Part shown: one piece after another, positions 33,711 through 45,715 of the stretch
Layout of the letters: each line of letters starts with the position of its first letter
Numbering within the stretch: position 1 is the stretch's first letter
The notes under the pieces: model-generated
What the model was told of the DNA's origin: nothing
The model's input: only the letters and a program-made list of their open reading frames with translations
Database searches by the model: none
Made by a program: the position numbers and the translations under genes
NCBI GenBank assembly: GCA_943735955.1
Contig: OX030958.1
Location: forward strand, 2,130,031 to 2,194,030
DNA: 64,000 nt
Direction: 5' to 3'
Source: Piscicola geometra
Lineage: Eukaryota > Annelida > Clitellata > Hirudinida > Piscicolidae

Positions 33711-33760
33711 ATAGATTTCTAAAGCGCTCTTTCCTCAAATTCAAGAGCGCTCAAAATGTT
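33711..33760 (-). mobile_element. LINE/SINE 3'-tail fragment next to the (AATC)n array
   Basis: On the minus strand, GAGCGCTCTTGAATTTGAGG, AAAGAGCGCTTTAGAAATCT and ATTTGATTGATTG follow each other. The same order occurs at the end of LINE B and in the 55-bp insert at 44265-44317. It is a minimal retrotransposed tail. Confidence 0.7.
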
Positions 33761-35798
33761 TGAAAAAAAGTTGTTTTAAAAAATCAGCATCGTGAATTTC
33801 ATCTAGCAGCCCTAACTCTTAGTGATAGAAAAGCTTCAATAATATGGAATAACTGAATAACGGTACCATTTGTGGGAAAGTATTGAAGTAATAATCTGTG
33901 ATACTAAAAGTGTCAATACTAGAGTAAAAATGGAGTTGTTATTCTAATCCAAAAAAAGTGAAGAAAAAAGCATTACTATACCTCAGTACACAGGATATCA
34001 ACATCATGTATTATATTTAGTCTTAAGGCATTCAAATGACCGTGATCTTGGTGGAAAGACAACTTTTCCTAACTTAACCTATGACATTGTTGAAGAACTT
34101 AGTTTTTTAATTTTAATGTATATATATCAATTTAAATATATAAAAAACAATCAACCTCAATAATCCAACCTCACCCACACCACCATGATAATCACCGCCA
34201 AAAAAATCACTATCACCACCAAAAAATTCAATCATCACTACATTCTAAGAGTTATTTTAAGGTAATGGCTAGTAAAGACATGGTTTCAATGGCTTTTTAT
34301 GTTACAGTGTTAATGCTGCTTCAGATTCTGCCTGTCAATAAGGGAATACAAAATTAGTTGCAAAATAGTTTGGAAAAGTTAAACTACTTTTTTTAGTTTA
34401 GTTAACTATTCTCAAAAATAAGTTTATAACCATTAGGTAAACTACTTATTTTTAGTTTAGAAATAGTTATAGTTTAACTACAAATATTTAGTTAGTTGCC
34501 CATCACTGCAAATAATATAGAATAAATAGTGTGAACAAATGCAATTATAATAATTAAACTAAGATATCTTAATAACGTGATGGGATGGAACATTTCTGAT
34601 TTCACTTTCAGCACAAAAAATCATTCAAAACACACGAACTCACATACGATTTACAATAATTTTGTCGCCCAGTATAATAAAACCCGCACAAAAGCTCCAG
34701 TATCATAATCATAGTTTCATTTAATAAATTCTGCTGAGATGATTTTGACCATATACCTATAGTAATATATATATATATGATTTTGACACTTGCGTAGGAG
34801 GAAGCAAAGTATATCTAGAAAAGAACGCTGAGGATGAAGCTGCAAAAAAAGAAAAGGAGGAAGACCAAGAAGAATGTACAATGTAGGCGAGACCGTGGGA
34901 AGATAAAGAATGTAATATTCTTTCAGTTTTCACTAAATGAGAGCTTAAAACGAACACTACTGGTTCTCTTATCTGCCTTCCGTTGATTAAAACTACGTTA
35001 ACTCTGAAAGTGCCATTTCAATTTAGTTTCTTACGCTGTCCATCAATATACCTATTTCTTATATTGTCTGATCATCTAACCCCCAGCGAAAACTTTTTTC
35101 TGCTACATCCAGCTTTGCATTTTTTCTTCCACTCAATGCCACTGTCTCCAGACCATAAAGGTCCTATAAATATTCTTTTTTACATTTGCATCGAATCGTT
35201 GCCTCTGGGTTCTTAAAATATTATACTTTTTTCAACATTTTTTGACGTTATACTTACTGTTTTTCTTTTATATCTATTCATATATTTGTTTTCTTTCTGT
35301 TAATTTTTTGGCCCACATTTGTCTAAACTGTTATAAATTCGCATAAAAATTTTTAAATAAGAAAAATATTGTCCGCAAACATAATGTTTCAAAGTTATTT
35401 TGTCTTAAATCATTTATCACTGAAAAAAAGAAATTCTGGATAGATTCTAACTATCAACTTGAACCAGTAATTTAAACCAATGCACACTTTTCAGATTATC
35501 TTCATAACTAATACCTTCAAGTATCTCTTTGCCACACATGACTCATGAATTAACATAAATTCTTTTTGCATTTCGACGTATTCTTTCTCTAAGTCTAACG
35601 GCACGCAAGGAAGTTATATCTTCTTTTTTCGGTTTTTCCTCATCAGAATTCAAAAAGAAAAAAAAGGGTTTATGGTCTTAGTCGTTTATGGTTTACTACA
35701 TAAACTCATACTTGCTTAAGTTAACATTTTTTCTTCCACTACTTTTTTTGGATTATAAGGTGTAGCTGGTCAATTTCAAAATTTTGTAATGTTCACAG
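33761..35798. other. AT-rich stretch with a MITE fragment
   Basis: Around 34880-35000 there is a fragment of the 3313-4161 MITE family (GAACACTACTGGTTCTCTTA, then CTTCCGTTGATTAAAACTA). A short (TA)n run lies at 34770. No gene was recognised in the remainder. Confidence 0.4.
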
Positions 35799-35806
35799 GC
35801 TTGCAC

Positions 35807-36791
35807 TAGAGACCGACCGAAATTTAGTTCTGTTTCGGTTTTGGCGCCGAAATTGCCAATTTTCTTAGTTTCGGTAATTTTTCGGTTTCGACCAAAAATA
35901 ATTTTGTAATTTCGTCTTAATTTCGGTTTCGGCCAAAATGAATCTCATATTTACCGAAAAACCGAATTTTCAAATTATTTATTTAGTTTATCTGATATAT
36001 CTGTATCCTCAATAAAATTCGAACTATTAAGATTCTCATCTCTATTAGATATCGTGGTTGATTGATTCATGGGTGTCATAAGACTAATTGCTCGAATGAC
36101 ATATACAAGCATCTGAAATTCTAGATATCCTTGCTTAGATAAACACTGTATATAAATCGAAAGCCCGAGAAGATTTGGGTTCGATTCGTTAACTCAAAAA
36201 TAGATGCAGGCGTATCTAAAAGAGCTTAGACTCAAGAAAACATCCAAAATTTTTGCGGATTGGCATTGTAGTTAATATTCATGTCTTGAGCCTGCTGCTC
36301 GAAAATAATTATTTGCACCCCCAACAAGTGTGGCTAGCGTTCTGTAGGGCAATTCTACGCAGATCATCGCTGCAACCTTCTTGGTGAAAATACTAAAAAA
36401 CTTATATTTCTGCCTTACATTATTTGTTTATTATACAGAAATTGTCATTGTTCAAGACTATTTTTTTATATTTTAATAAACACTTACTTATGTAGACTAT
36501 TTTTGTTGTTGAAAAACTTTTATTTTTTGGCTTAAAATATACGTTTGTTTGGATTTACTTATTAAACTGGCATTGTCATCGTTAAATACTTTTTTTCCTA
36601 ATAAAAGTTGGAAAAATTTCGGTTTTGGTTTCGGCCAAAAATCTGATTTCAATTTCGGTATAATTTCGGTTTCGGCCGAAAATGGAATTTAAATTTCGGT
36701 CTAACTTCGGTTTCGGCCGAAAATTGAATTTCAATTTCGGTCTAATTTCGGTTTCGGCCGAATTAAAAATATCTGTTTCGGTCGGTCTCCA
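35807..36791. mobile_element. hAT MITE with TTTCGGCCGAAA repeats, copy B
   Basis: The ends TAGAGACCGACCGAAAT and TTTCGGTCGGTCTCCA are inverted. A perfect 8-bp target duplication, GCTTGCAC, lies at 35799-35806 and 36792-36799. Subterminal TTTCGGCCGAAA units are dense at the right end (36640-36770). The interior shares TATCGTGGTTGATTGATT and CATATACAAGCATCTG with copy A in opposite orientation. It is 985 bp with no coding capacity. Confidence 0.95.
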
Positions 36792-36799
36792 GCTTGCAC

Positions 36800-38290
36800 A
36801 TAATATTTGTAAGAACTATTATTTACACTTCTTCTCCTATTCCTATGACATCTTTCTCTCTCCCAAAATCTTATTGAAAAGGCACATTATAAACTTGACG
36901 ACAAAATCTCTTGAAAATTTTCATACTCTTTATTTTTTTCATTAACTTAGTTTTTTCTGTTTAACTAACTATTATTGCTCCAACCTATTTTTTCTTTATT
37001 TATAATTTTATAATACTTTCTTTATCTTTTCAAATCACACACTGATCAAAACATTAAGATACCAATTTTTATTGTTCCAACTTAAATTACATTTTCCCCA
37101 GCCTTTTTTACAAAATAATTCATTATGGTTTAAGAACTTAACAATGTTATCTAAATTCACACTGGAAATATTAATCATTTTTTGAGCTCATACTTGTTCT
37201 TATGTAAAAAGAAATTTATTGCGTGTTTGTATACTAACCTTCAACAACTTTATTTTAAAAATTATTTGTGAAAAACACTTTTTCTGTCAAAAATTGTAAC
37301 TTTATAAAATCTGGCCAAGTGCGTTTCACAAAAAAACAAAATTACAAATATTTCAGGTGCTGGGGAGGAACACGTGCCCCAAATGCTCCTCCCTTTGAAT
37401 TCCGTGTTGTTTTTAAAAAGAATGTTACATAACAAACAATTGCTTTCACCTCCGTTCTTAGAATTTTTCAGTTATGATGTATAGTTTAGATATGAAGAAA
37501 AACGAATTTGAACTAAAAAATTATTAATAATTAAAAAATAATTAAAAAATATTCCCGGTGGTTTTGTATTATTAGTACTGCATGAGATATAAAGTCTTGA
37601 AATTCTGTCTCTTCAACCTCTCATATTTTTTAATGAAAAATAACTGTGCAAGAAACGAAGCACTTAAAAATTGAACTTTAGCTTTCATAAATATCATTGA
37701 CTTATAAAATTGTTCAGACACCAATAAGGTTCAGCTACCATCATTTTTTAATAAAATTGTTTTTTTGGTCCTTTAGTCTGAACATCACTTTTTATGGTGG
37801 TAATTATATCGAATAATAAAAATAAAACTTTTAACAGAGTCTCAATAATATTTTTACTAATTTATATTGACTGAGAATAGGAAGAATAAAGAGCAAAAAA
37901 CTTTAAAACTTATCAATTTAGACTTTTTGGTATTTATTGAAAAAACCAAATATTTTCTTAAAAAAACAATTTTTTAAAAGTGTGCGAAAATATTTGTATT
38001 TTACGGTATATGCTTTTATATATTATATAGTAAACACTAATTTAAAATAGTAACACAAGTGTCAAATTTTTTAAATAAAAAAGTAGATAATCGATTGCTA
38101 TCCAAATATCTAAAATTGGTTTCTCACTATAAATATTTGTAGCAAACACCTTTTAATAATATCTTTTTATTAGATTGTGTGTTCTAAAATATAAATGAAA
38201 GATGAAAATGAATATAAAACAAAATAAAAAAATTTAAATAAATAGTTTAAAAGTAAAAAAATTTTGATTAAAACAAATAAAAAAAATTAA
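36800..38290. other. AT-rich stretch, nothing recognised
   Basis: No supported frames. AT-rich up to the 19-bp satellite. Confidence 0.35.
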
Positions 38291-38291
38291 T

Positions 38292-39379
38292 AAAATAAAT
38301 AATTTCAAGTAAAATAAATAATTTCAAGTAAAATAAATAATTTCAAGTAAAATAAATAATTTCAAGTAAAATAAATAATTTCAAGTAAAATAAATAATTT
38401 CAAGTAAAATAAATAATTTCAAGTAAAATAAATAATTTCAAGTAAAATAAATAATTTCAAGTAAAATAAATAATTTCAAGTAAAATAAATAATTTCAAGT
38501 AAAATAAATAATTTCAAGTAAAATAAATAATTTCAAGTAAAATAAATAATTTCAAGTAAAATAAATAATTTCAAGTAAAATAAATAATTTCAAGTAAAAT
38601 AAATAATTTCAAGTAAAATAAATAATTTCAAGTAAAATAAATAATTTCAAGTAAAATAAATAATTTCAAGTAAAATAAATAATTTCAAGTAAAATAAATA
38701 ATTTCAAGTAAAATAAATAATTTCAAGTAAAATAAATAATTTCAAGTAAAATAAATAATTTCAAGTAAAATAAATAATTTCAAGTAAAATAAATAATTTC
38801 AAGTAAAATAAATAATTTCAAGTAAAATAAATAATTTCAAGTAAAATAAATAATTTCAAGTAAAATAAATAATTTCAAGTAAAATAAATAATTTCAAGTA
38901 AAATAAATAATTTCAAGTAAAATAAATAATTTCAAGTAAAATAAATAATTTCAAGTAAAATAAATAATTTCAAGTAAAATAAATAATTTCAAGTAAAATA
39001 AATAATTTCAAGTAAAATAAATAATTTCAAGTAAAATAAATAATTTCAAGTAAAATAAATAATTTCAAGTAAAATAAATAATTTCAAGTAAAAGAAATAA
39101 TTTCAAGTAAAATAAATAATTTCAAGTAAAATAAATAATTTCAAGTAAAATAAATAATTTCAAGTAAAATAAATAATTTCAAGTAAAATAAATAATTTCA
39201 AGTAAAATAAATAATTTCAAGTAAAATAAATAATTTCAAGTAAAATAAATAATTTCAAGTAAAATAAATAATTTCAAGTAAAATAAATAATTTCAAGTAA
39301 AATAAATAATTTCAAGTAAAATAAATAATTTCAAGTAAAATAAATAATTTCAAGTAAAATAATTTCAAGTAAAATAAAT
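38292..39379. repeat. Highly homogeneous 19-bp satellite, about 57 units
   Basis: The unit AATTTCAAGTAAAATAAAT is repeated head to tail with almost no variation. One unit has AAAAGAAAT near 39090 and one is shortened near 39360. Diverged units (ATTTTTGATTAAAATAAATT) frame the array on both sides, the pattern expected from unequal exchange homogenising the centre. Confidence 0.97.
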
Positions 39380-42300
39380 TATTTTTGATTAAAATAAATT
39401 AATTTTAAGTAAAATATATTATATTTGAGAAAAATAAATTAATTTCGAATGTAAATTAATTTTAAATAAATATTTATAAATCAACTTATAGACTATGATA
39501 TAGTATATTTTGTTTTAATTAATTTTTAATAAATTTCGTTTTCATAATTTTGATATATTTTTTTATAATATTGATTGAGTTGATTATTAAAAAATTATTA
39601 AAAAATTATTTTATTTTATTGGTTCCATTTCTGTTTACATCTTATTATTTTTTAGTTAAGTTGGTCTTCACGAATTTTTCTTTTTGGATCTCCATGCTAT
39701 GCAAAATAAACTATGAAGAAAAAAAATTATTAATATTTTTCGATTTTTTTACATTCCAATTAAGTGTCACAGCTGCGTCGTTTCAAGATAGAGGACTTGA
39801 TTCGAGCTTTCAACCCCTAACTTTGCATCATTATTAAATAGTAATATAACTCTAAATATTTTTCCAATGGATTTTCAAAAAGATCTAATTTATTCAATCA
39901 CGTCAGTTCAAATTAGTAGTTACATTCAACCTCTTTTACTTTGGATCCATTCTTTTTAAATTGATGAGTTGATAAAGATTTTTATATCAAATATATTTGT
40001 TTGTAAAAATATATTTTTTTGAAAAAATATATTTGTTTTGAAAAAATATATTTGTTTTGAAAAAATATATTTGTTTTGAAAAAATATATTTGTTTTGAAA
40101 AAATATATTTGTTTTTAAAAATATATTTGTTTGAAATAAATATTTTTTTAAATAATATATAAACTGTAAAAAAATAATTTTATGAATTATATATGGTTTT
40201 AACTAATAATATAGTTTAATTACTTCAAAACAAACATTCCTTTCGCAAACGCGAACTCAATGTAGATAACTTCACATTTTCCAACATTCCTATACTTAAC
40301 GATTATTTTACCATAAATGTTTAAATGCTTATTCAGATTTAAAAATTTATCTTTTTTATCTCTCAGAGTCTTCAGTCCCTTTTTCAATTATTAGAAAAAT
40401 CTCTAAATCTTAAAAAATTATATTTGTAAGTCCAACTGAAAGGTAGCTAAGATATTAATTTTTAAGTTTTAACTAATTGTTTTTAGGTGTGACAATAAAA
40501 CCCTTAAAAAGTTTGTTCACTTTGAGTTTTTTAAATAACTTGTAAAAAATAGTTTATTCACTCTATAATAATCAGAAACTCTCACTATGGAGGTTATTGG
40601 TGAACTGCACACGAAGAAAGAACATTTTGATACATAAAATGCACATTTACTTTGCACATTGATCTGCGTTTTATCCAGGGGCGGCGATCTGCTGAAATTC
40701 TTGGGGGAGTCCTCCCCAAGATTGGAATCAAAGAACCGGTATCGGCAAATACAGTACCATCTATACTATTTAGTATTGTTTGTTGTATTGCAAATTCTTT
40801 TTGTATCAATTATTAATATTTGTTTCGCCAAACATTTATAAAAAAATTTTGGTACTCAATAAAAATACTTTTCTATTACCACTATAAGCGATTTGAAGAA
40901 AAACAATAACGATTTTAGTACCTTTTATTATTTTTCATTTTTATAATTTATATTACAATTTCAACCCTACCAATATCAAAACCACCACTCTAAATATATA
41001 ACCACGGTCCACGAGTTTGAAGAAAAATGTAACTTACTTTTATAGTTTTTAGCGATTTGAGAAAAAATAATTAGGTTTTGTATTGTGTAGTTATAGATTC
41101 AATTAATGTTTTTCTTATATTCTTTCATTCATTTACTTTATATATATATATTATTTTCTAATTATTTTATTAACTACTAAAGGAAACGTTCCCCAAATCC
41201 TTTTATTATTTTTACAAATCTATTTATCAGTTCTTTTTATAAAATAATTATATTTCACAGATTTGCATCCATATGCCTATGTCTAGCAACCGCCACGAAA
41301 TTTTCAAAAATTTTTAATTTAAAAAATAAAATATTTCTACGATAGATTTTGAAGTGCAGATTTCAAATCAGTTTACATTTTCCAAATATCTCAAATGGTT
41401 CAAAAGTTGGTCAATTTTTAAACTCCCGAAAATTGAGTGTTTTGGCGAATTATTTTCAATGCTTAAGCCAAAATAATACATAAGAGTTTGACGGGACGAC
41501 GTCGGGACGTTATTTCATTATAACTCTTTTGATGAGTGTCATTTAATGTTGAAACTTGACAAGATCATGTATTTTTAAAAAAAAGTAGTATTTAAAAAAA
41601 AATTAATTCATAATAAAATAAGATTTTAAACCGTTTATTTTCTATCAAAATAAATAAATCTTTAAAAGCACATAAACTTTATGTTGGAATAGAAAACGAA
41701 ATTCTACTTATTTAAATATATATAAAAATTTGTATTAACAATAAAAAGCGAAAATGAATAATATTAAAAGAATGATAATTATTTCAATAAAACAACGAAA
41801 TTTGTATAAACAATAAAAAGTGAGAATGAATGAATGATAATTATTTAAGTAGAACTAAATTGTATTAACAATAAAAAGCGAGAGTGAATAATTCTTCATT
41901 TTTGGATTGAACAGTTAATAGTATTGTTTTTGAACAATTTCCAAATAAAAATGTGTTCAAAGACACCTTTGGCACATTTATTTTTGAAGATGGAGGAAGA
42001 AATTTTAAATTCATGAATGATCCTAGTTTTCTCTTTTTTGTTAGATTTATTCTCTTTTTAGCAACAATACACACCTTTGAGTATAAAACCAGTGGGTTTG
42101 TATTAATGAAGTTGTCATTAAGGCATCCCAAAACTTCAGCTTAAGTTTAGGTAGCCTTCTGTCTTAGTTTAGACAACTGTATTTTAAAGTTTAAAAAATT
42201 ATCATTTGTAAAGTTGTTACGTTCAAATGGCTTAATTTATTATTTTGGACTCTAAGCTATTAATATCATAAAAACCAATCAAATGAATGTAAATAAATAA

Positions 42301-43308
42301 AACTTTAAAAAATAATCCAACCAAGAATAACTATGAATTTTTAAATAATATAGAAATTTAGCATTTAAAGTTTAAATTTTAAACGGCGATAACTATTCAG
42401 CAGACGATATAAAAACAAAAACTTAATTGTGATGCGCTTCACATTTAATAAAATGCTATACGTATGATTTGTATTTTAAAAATCACAAACGGAGGAGCAC
42501 TTTTTTCGAATGAAGTTGATATCATTTAATAGATTAGGAAATGTACTTTCAGACTGTATTTGCGAGATTTTAATTATATTTTTTAAAGTAGTTTAAAATT
42601 CAAAGTGAACAATTTAAAGTTTATTTTCTCGTTTAATTGTTTAGGAAAAAAGTTTCTAGCATTCGGTTTGAGGTAGGAAATTCAAATACGATTTTAATGA
42701 TACATCATTCATTTATATACATTATATTTTGATTTGTGAATTTGAAAAATGAGCAAGTAGGTGTCGATTCAAAAAGTCCAGATGACACAGCGTAAAGTTG
42801 ACTTGATATGATATTCAGTTTTAAATATTGGTTTTTCAAGCTTAGTTGATAAAATTTTACTTTTTATTTACTTTTTTTCATGAAAAAATGGTTAAACTTT
42901 CATTTAATTACAATTTGAATTTTATTTAAAAGCTAGAACCTTTAATAAAAGCAATTTATTGTGCTGATTGCACATATTAACGAAATTCGCCACTTTTAGC
43001 TCATTTGCATATCGTTCGTGGCGGTTGCTACCCATGTCCCAATAAAATAGTGAAATTCCTTTCAATAGTGTCAAATGCAATAATAAATTAATAAAAATTA
43101 AATTTTCGGACAACCTGGTTTTTTAGTCATCAATTTATTGAAGTATATATAAATGTCAAGTCACTTAAAATTAAAATATCAATATAACATAAATATGAAG
43201 CATAACTAAGTATACCAGGAATAAATCTGTATTCATTCTGTTGATGAAACTCTAACGATAAATAAACAATTTATTAGATTAGCCTGTCCAACAGACAGAT
43301 AAATATAC
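39380..43308. other. AT-rich stretch with minor repeats
   Basis: Includes a short array of about six units of TTTTGAAAAAATATATTTG at 40005-40135, and repeats of GTATTAACAATAAAAAGCGA at 41731, 41801 and 41862. A CAGGGGCGGCGATCTGCTGA / CTTGGGGGAGTCCTCCCCAA segment near 40676-40725 resembles a hAT terminus. No gene was recognised. Confidence 0.4.
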
Positions 43309-44264
43309 ACTCTTGGTCCAAAAAAAGATGCCACCGTATATTTGTATATAACTTTGGCAAATTTAAAGGGACTTTAAGTTTGTTCACTATTTGACTCAGA
43401 AATGAATAAAGAACAAGATTTAAGAAACATTTATTTTGACTCTTTCAATATGTAATACTTTTGCCTTTTGAAACTGAAACAAAGGTGAAAATATCTAAAA
43501 ATGTCATGTAAAAAACCTGAAAAATAAGTAATAACTAGAGCTTTTCCATGATTAAAAATTTTAATCGCCGTTAATCGTTCGATTAAAAATTTAATCGTGC
43601 GTTAATCGTATTTTAACGCAATGTTTTTAGCATATTTGACATTAGTATAAAAAAGTATTGTTCTTTTTTTTCTTACAAATAAAAATTTTCTGCATTAAAA
43701 AAAAAGTAATAAACAGTGAAAAAAATGAATCTATGAATGATTAAAAATGTAATTGTCATACATCATTTTTGAGCCAGTTACTCAAGCAAATGAGTTTTCA
43801 ACCTAAGTTGGATCTATAGAGGCTCTTTTCTTGCTACCTATGTGTCCTGACAAGCATAATAGACGTTCACATAGAACTGTACTTGCAAGAGATGACAAGT
43901 AATTTTTTGCCAGTTTCGCAAGAGCCGGATATGCTTCTTCGTGCTGTTGCCACCAAACAACAAGACAGCTTTCAAAGCATACTTCAGATTCTGTTCTATA
44001 ATTTTTAATGATTGACTTAGTAATCTTCAGAATTTGAAGTTAAATACGTTTGTAGTCTCTTGTTTGGTAAAGGCTGTATAGTTTTTGAAGTTTTCTTTTC
44101 TTCTATTAGTTTCTCTTTTATTTTTGTAAATATTTTCAATTTTTAAATCGGAGGTCTAATGATGTGGCAATTCTTAACCATTGGATATTCTGTTTAATAA
44201 TTTTCTGCAACAATTTGGAAAGAAATTTTGTGTGTGAAATGAATGACATACGCTGGATCATTTT

Positions 44265-44317
44265 CTTGAATTTAATGAATGAGCGCTATAGAAATTTATT
44301 TGATTGATTGATTAGAT
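44265..44317 (+). mobile_element. 55-bp LINE 3'-tail insertion
   Basis: CTTGAATTTAATGAATGAGCGCTATAGAAATTTATTTGATTGATTGATTAG-type sequence interrupts the hAT F2 where F1 reads straight through. It consists only of the GAGCGCTATA tail plus (GATT)3 of the LINE B type, an extremely 5'-truncated copy. Confidence 0.75.
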
Positions 44318-44334
44318 ATTTGTGTAAAGTGACA

Positions 44335-44520
44335 AATAATGATGAGCATTATTATAGTGGCGTATAACCCGAACGAGCTTCGAGGCCACTTAGGCTGCAT
44401 TTCATTTGCGCCTCTGGGTTACTAGGGCATTTGTGAACTCGAACCTAGGACTTTTCTTTATTGGTCAAGCCGAGAGTCGTTAGGGTTAGGGTACCCATTC
44501 TGCAAATTGCACTTTTGAAC
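44335..44520 (-). mobile_element. tRNA-derived SINE, family 1, in hAT F2
   Basis: On the minus strand the order is GACTCTCGGCTTGACC, CCTAGGTTCGAGTTCACAA, GCCCTAGTAACCCAGAGGCG, CCTAAGTGGCCTCGAAGCTC, TTATACGCCACTATAATAAT. The A-box side is partly replaced by CCCTAACCCTAAC. The surrounding hAT sequence is the same as around the SINE at 25313-25480. Confidence 0.8.
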
Positions 44521-45049
44521 ATTTTAAATATCTCTCACCCTGCTGCAAATCTATAAGAAATGAGAAGTTTTTGATGAAATGCAATTTTTCCCATTCGTTT
44601 TTTGACAGAAAATTAGGGATGTTTTTGTGTTCACTAGCTGACAATGTAACCAAAACTGCAAAAACAGTTTAATTTAGATAGGTTTAAAAGAATTAAAAAT
44701 TTTAAATGCGTTGAAATATTTAACGGCGTTAAAAAAGTTAACGGTCGTTAGTTAATTAACGCGTTAATCGAAAGTTAACGTAGATTAAAGCACAGCTCCA
44801 ATTTTTATGTGTTTTACAATACAGTTTTCGCTTTTTTCACACTTGTTTTAGTTTCACTTGGATAATGCATATTAAAGGAATCTAAATAAATTTTATAACA
44901 TCTTGTTTTCAATTCATTTCTGAATCTAATAGTTTAAAAAATTACAAATCGATTTAAATTTGCCAAAGTTATAAAAAAATATACAATGAGATTTTTTTTT
45001 GCCTACAGTATAACATAAACATATACATAACATAAAATACCCTCTCTGC

Positions 45050-45290
45050 CTATCCTCCTGCCCTCTCCCTACAGCTCGCTTACACCAATTTCCGAAAAGA
45101 TCTCTTCGAATGTCTAACCGACTGGTAAATTCTTCTGCTAGCCTTTTTGAATCCAGACTGTTAAGGGTATCCTGATGTGCATGACAAACAGCCAGTGAAT
45201 TAAAGCGAGCTTTGTCATAGTTGCACGCGGGATACTTTGGAAATCGTACTCGGAAGCATAGACAGAGCAATATAAAAACAGCTGATGGCA
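45050..45290 (-). pseudogene. ZMYM-type hAT transposase C-terminal tail
   Basis: The minus-strand frames PRATMTK and ARFNSLAVCHAHQDTLNSLD, then SKRLAEEFTSRLDIRRDLFG, correspond to the extreme C-terminus of this class. The copy at 15610-17418 reads LRSTMEQERLNSIMMSNVHL...NEFASLNDLRKKLYGHFS. A frameshift separates the two pieces. No termini were found. Confidence 0.7.
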
Positions 45291-45363
45291 ATGTTTATTT
45301 ATTTCTTGAATCAGCTGATTGTTGGTTTCTAACAATAACAAGAAGCGGCTATATTATTTTAGA

Positions 45364-45715
45364 TTTCGGCAAACTATCCGAGGCGAGATATATCGTAAAA
45401 TTAACAATAACTGAGACTTCTTTTACTTCTTTTTTTACATATTTTTTTAAAGTTATATGATAGTTCACGATATATATTTCGGCAAACTATCTGAGGCGAG
45501 ATATATCGTAGAATGAACAATAAATTAGGCTTCTTTACTTCTTTTACGAATAATTTTTTGAGTAATTAATAATAATTTTACTCAGTAATGTCAAATCTGG
45601 TAAATATTTCGGCAAACTATCTGAGGCGAGATATATCGTAAAATGAACAATAAAGAAGGCTTCTTCACTTCTTTTATGAATACTTTATCCAGTAATTAAT
45701 AATAATTTTATTCAT
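45364..45715. repeat. Three tandem copies of a 113-130-bp unit
   Basis: Each unit begins TTTCGGCAAACTATC(C/T)GAGG followed by CGAGATATATCGTA and an AACAATAA...CTTCTTTTAC stretch. Copies start at 45364, 45477 and 45607. The GAGGCGAGATATATCG core is fully conserved while the AT-rich rest drifts. Confidence 0.9.

Larger units (their letters stand above)
43536..44800 (-). mobile_element. BED-type hAT relic F2, carrying a SINE and a LINE tail
   Basis: The right end (GTTAACGTAGATTAAAGCAC then AGCTCCA) is the 5' terminus and the left end (TAGAGCTTTTCCATGATTAA, TTTTAATCGCCGTTAATCG) is the 3' terminus. The minus strand keeps hAT C-terminal text near 43800-43920 (SSLASTVLCERL..., KKRASIDPT). The SINE (44335-44520) and a 55-bp LINE tail (44265-44317) interrupt it. 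No clean 8-bp target duplication was seen. Confidence 0.75.
43309..45008. mobile_element. Tc1/mariner-like MITE split by a hAT
   Basis: The left arm TACACTCTTGGTCCAAAAAA, then TATAACTTTGGCAAATTTAA and CAGAAATGAATAAAGAACAA (43309-43440), is matched inversely by the right arm (44880-45008; CTTGTTTTCAATTCATTTCT, TTGCCAAAGTTATAAAAAAA). The ends abut TA. Without the inserted hAT it would be about 430 bp with long imperfect inverted repeats. The superfamily is inferred from the TACACTCTTGG start and the TA context. Confidence 0.65.

Noticed and set aside
38292..39379. CRISPR-like array
   Set aside because: The 19-bp units are directly adjacent with no unique spacers, in animal DNA.
40676..40725. 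Complete hAT element starting CAGGGGCGGCGATC
   Set aside because: No matching inverse end or target duplication was found nearby.
44485..44500. Telomere-like TTAGGG repeats
   Set aside because: Only two and a half units inside a SINE copy; not an array.
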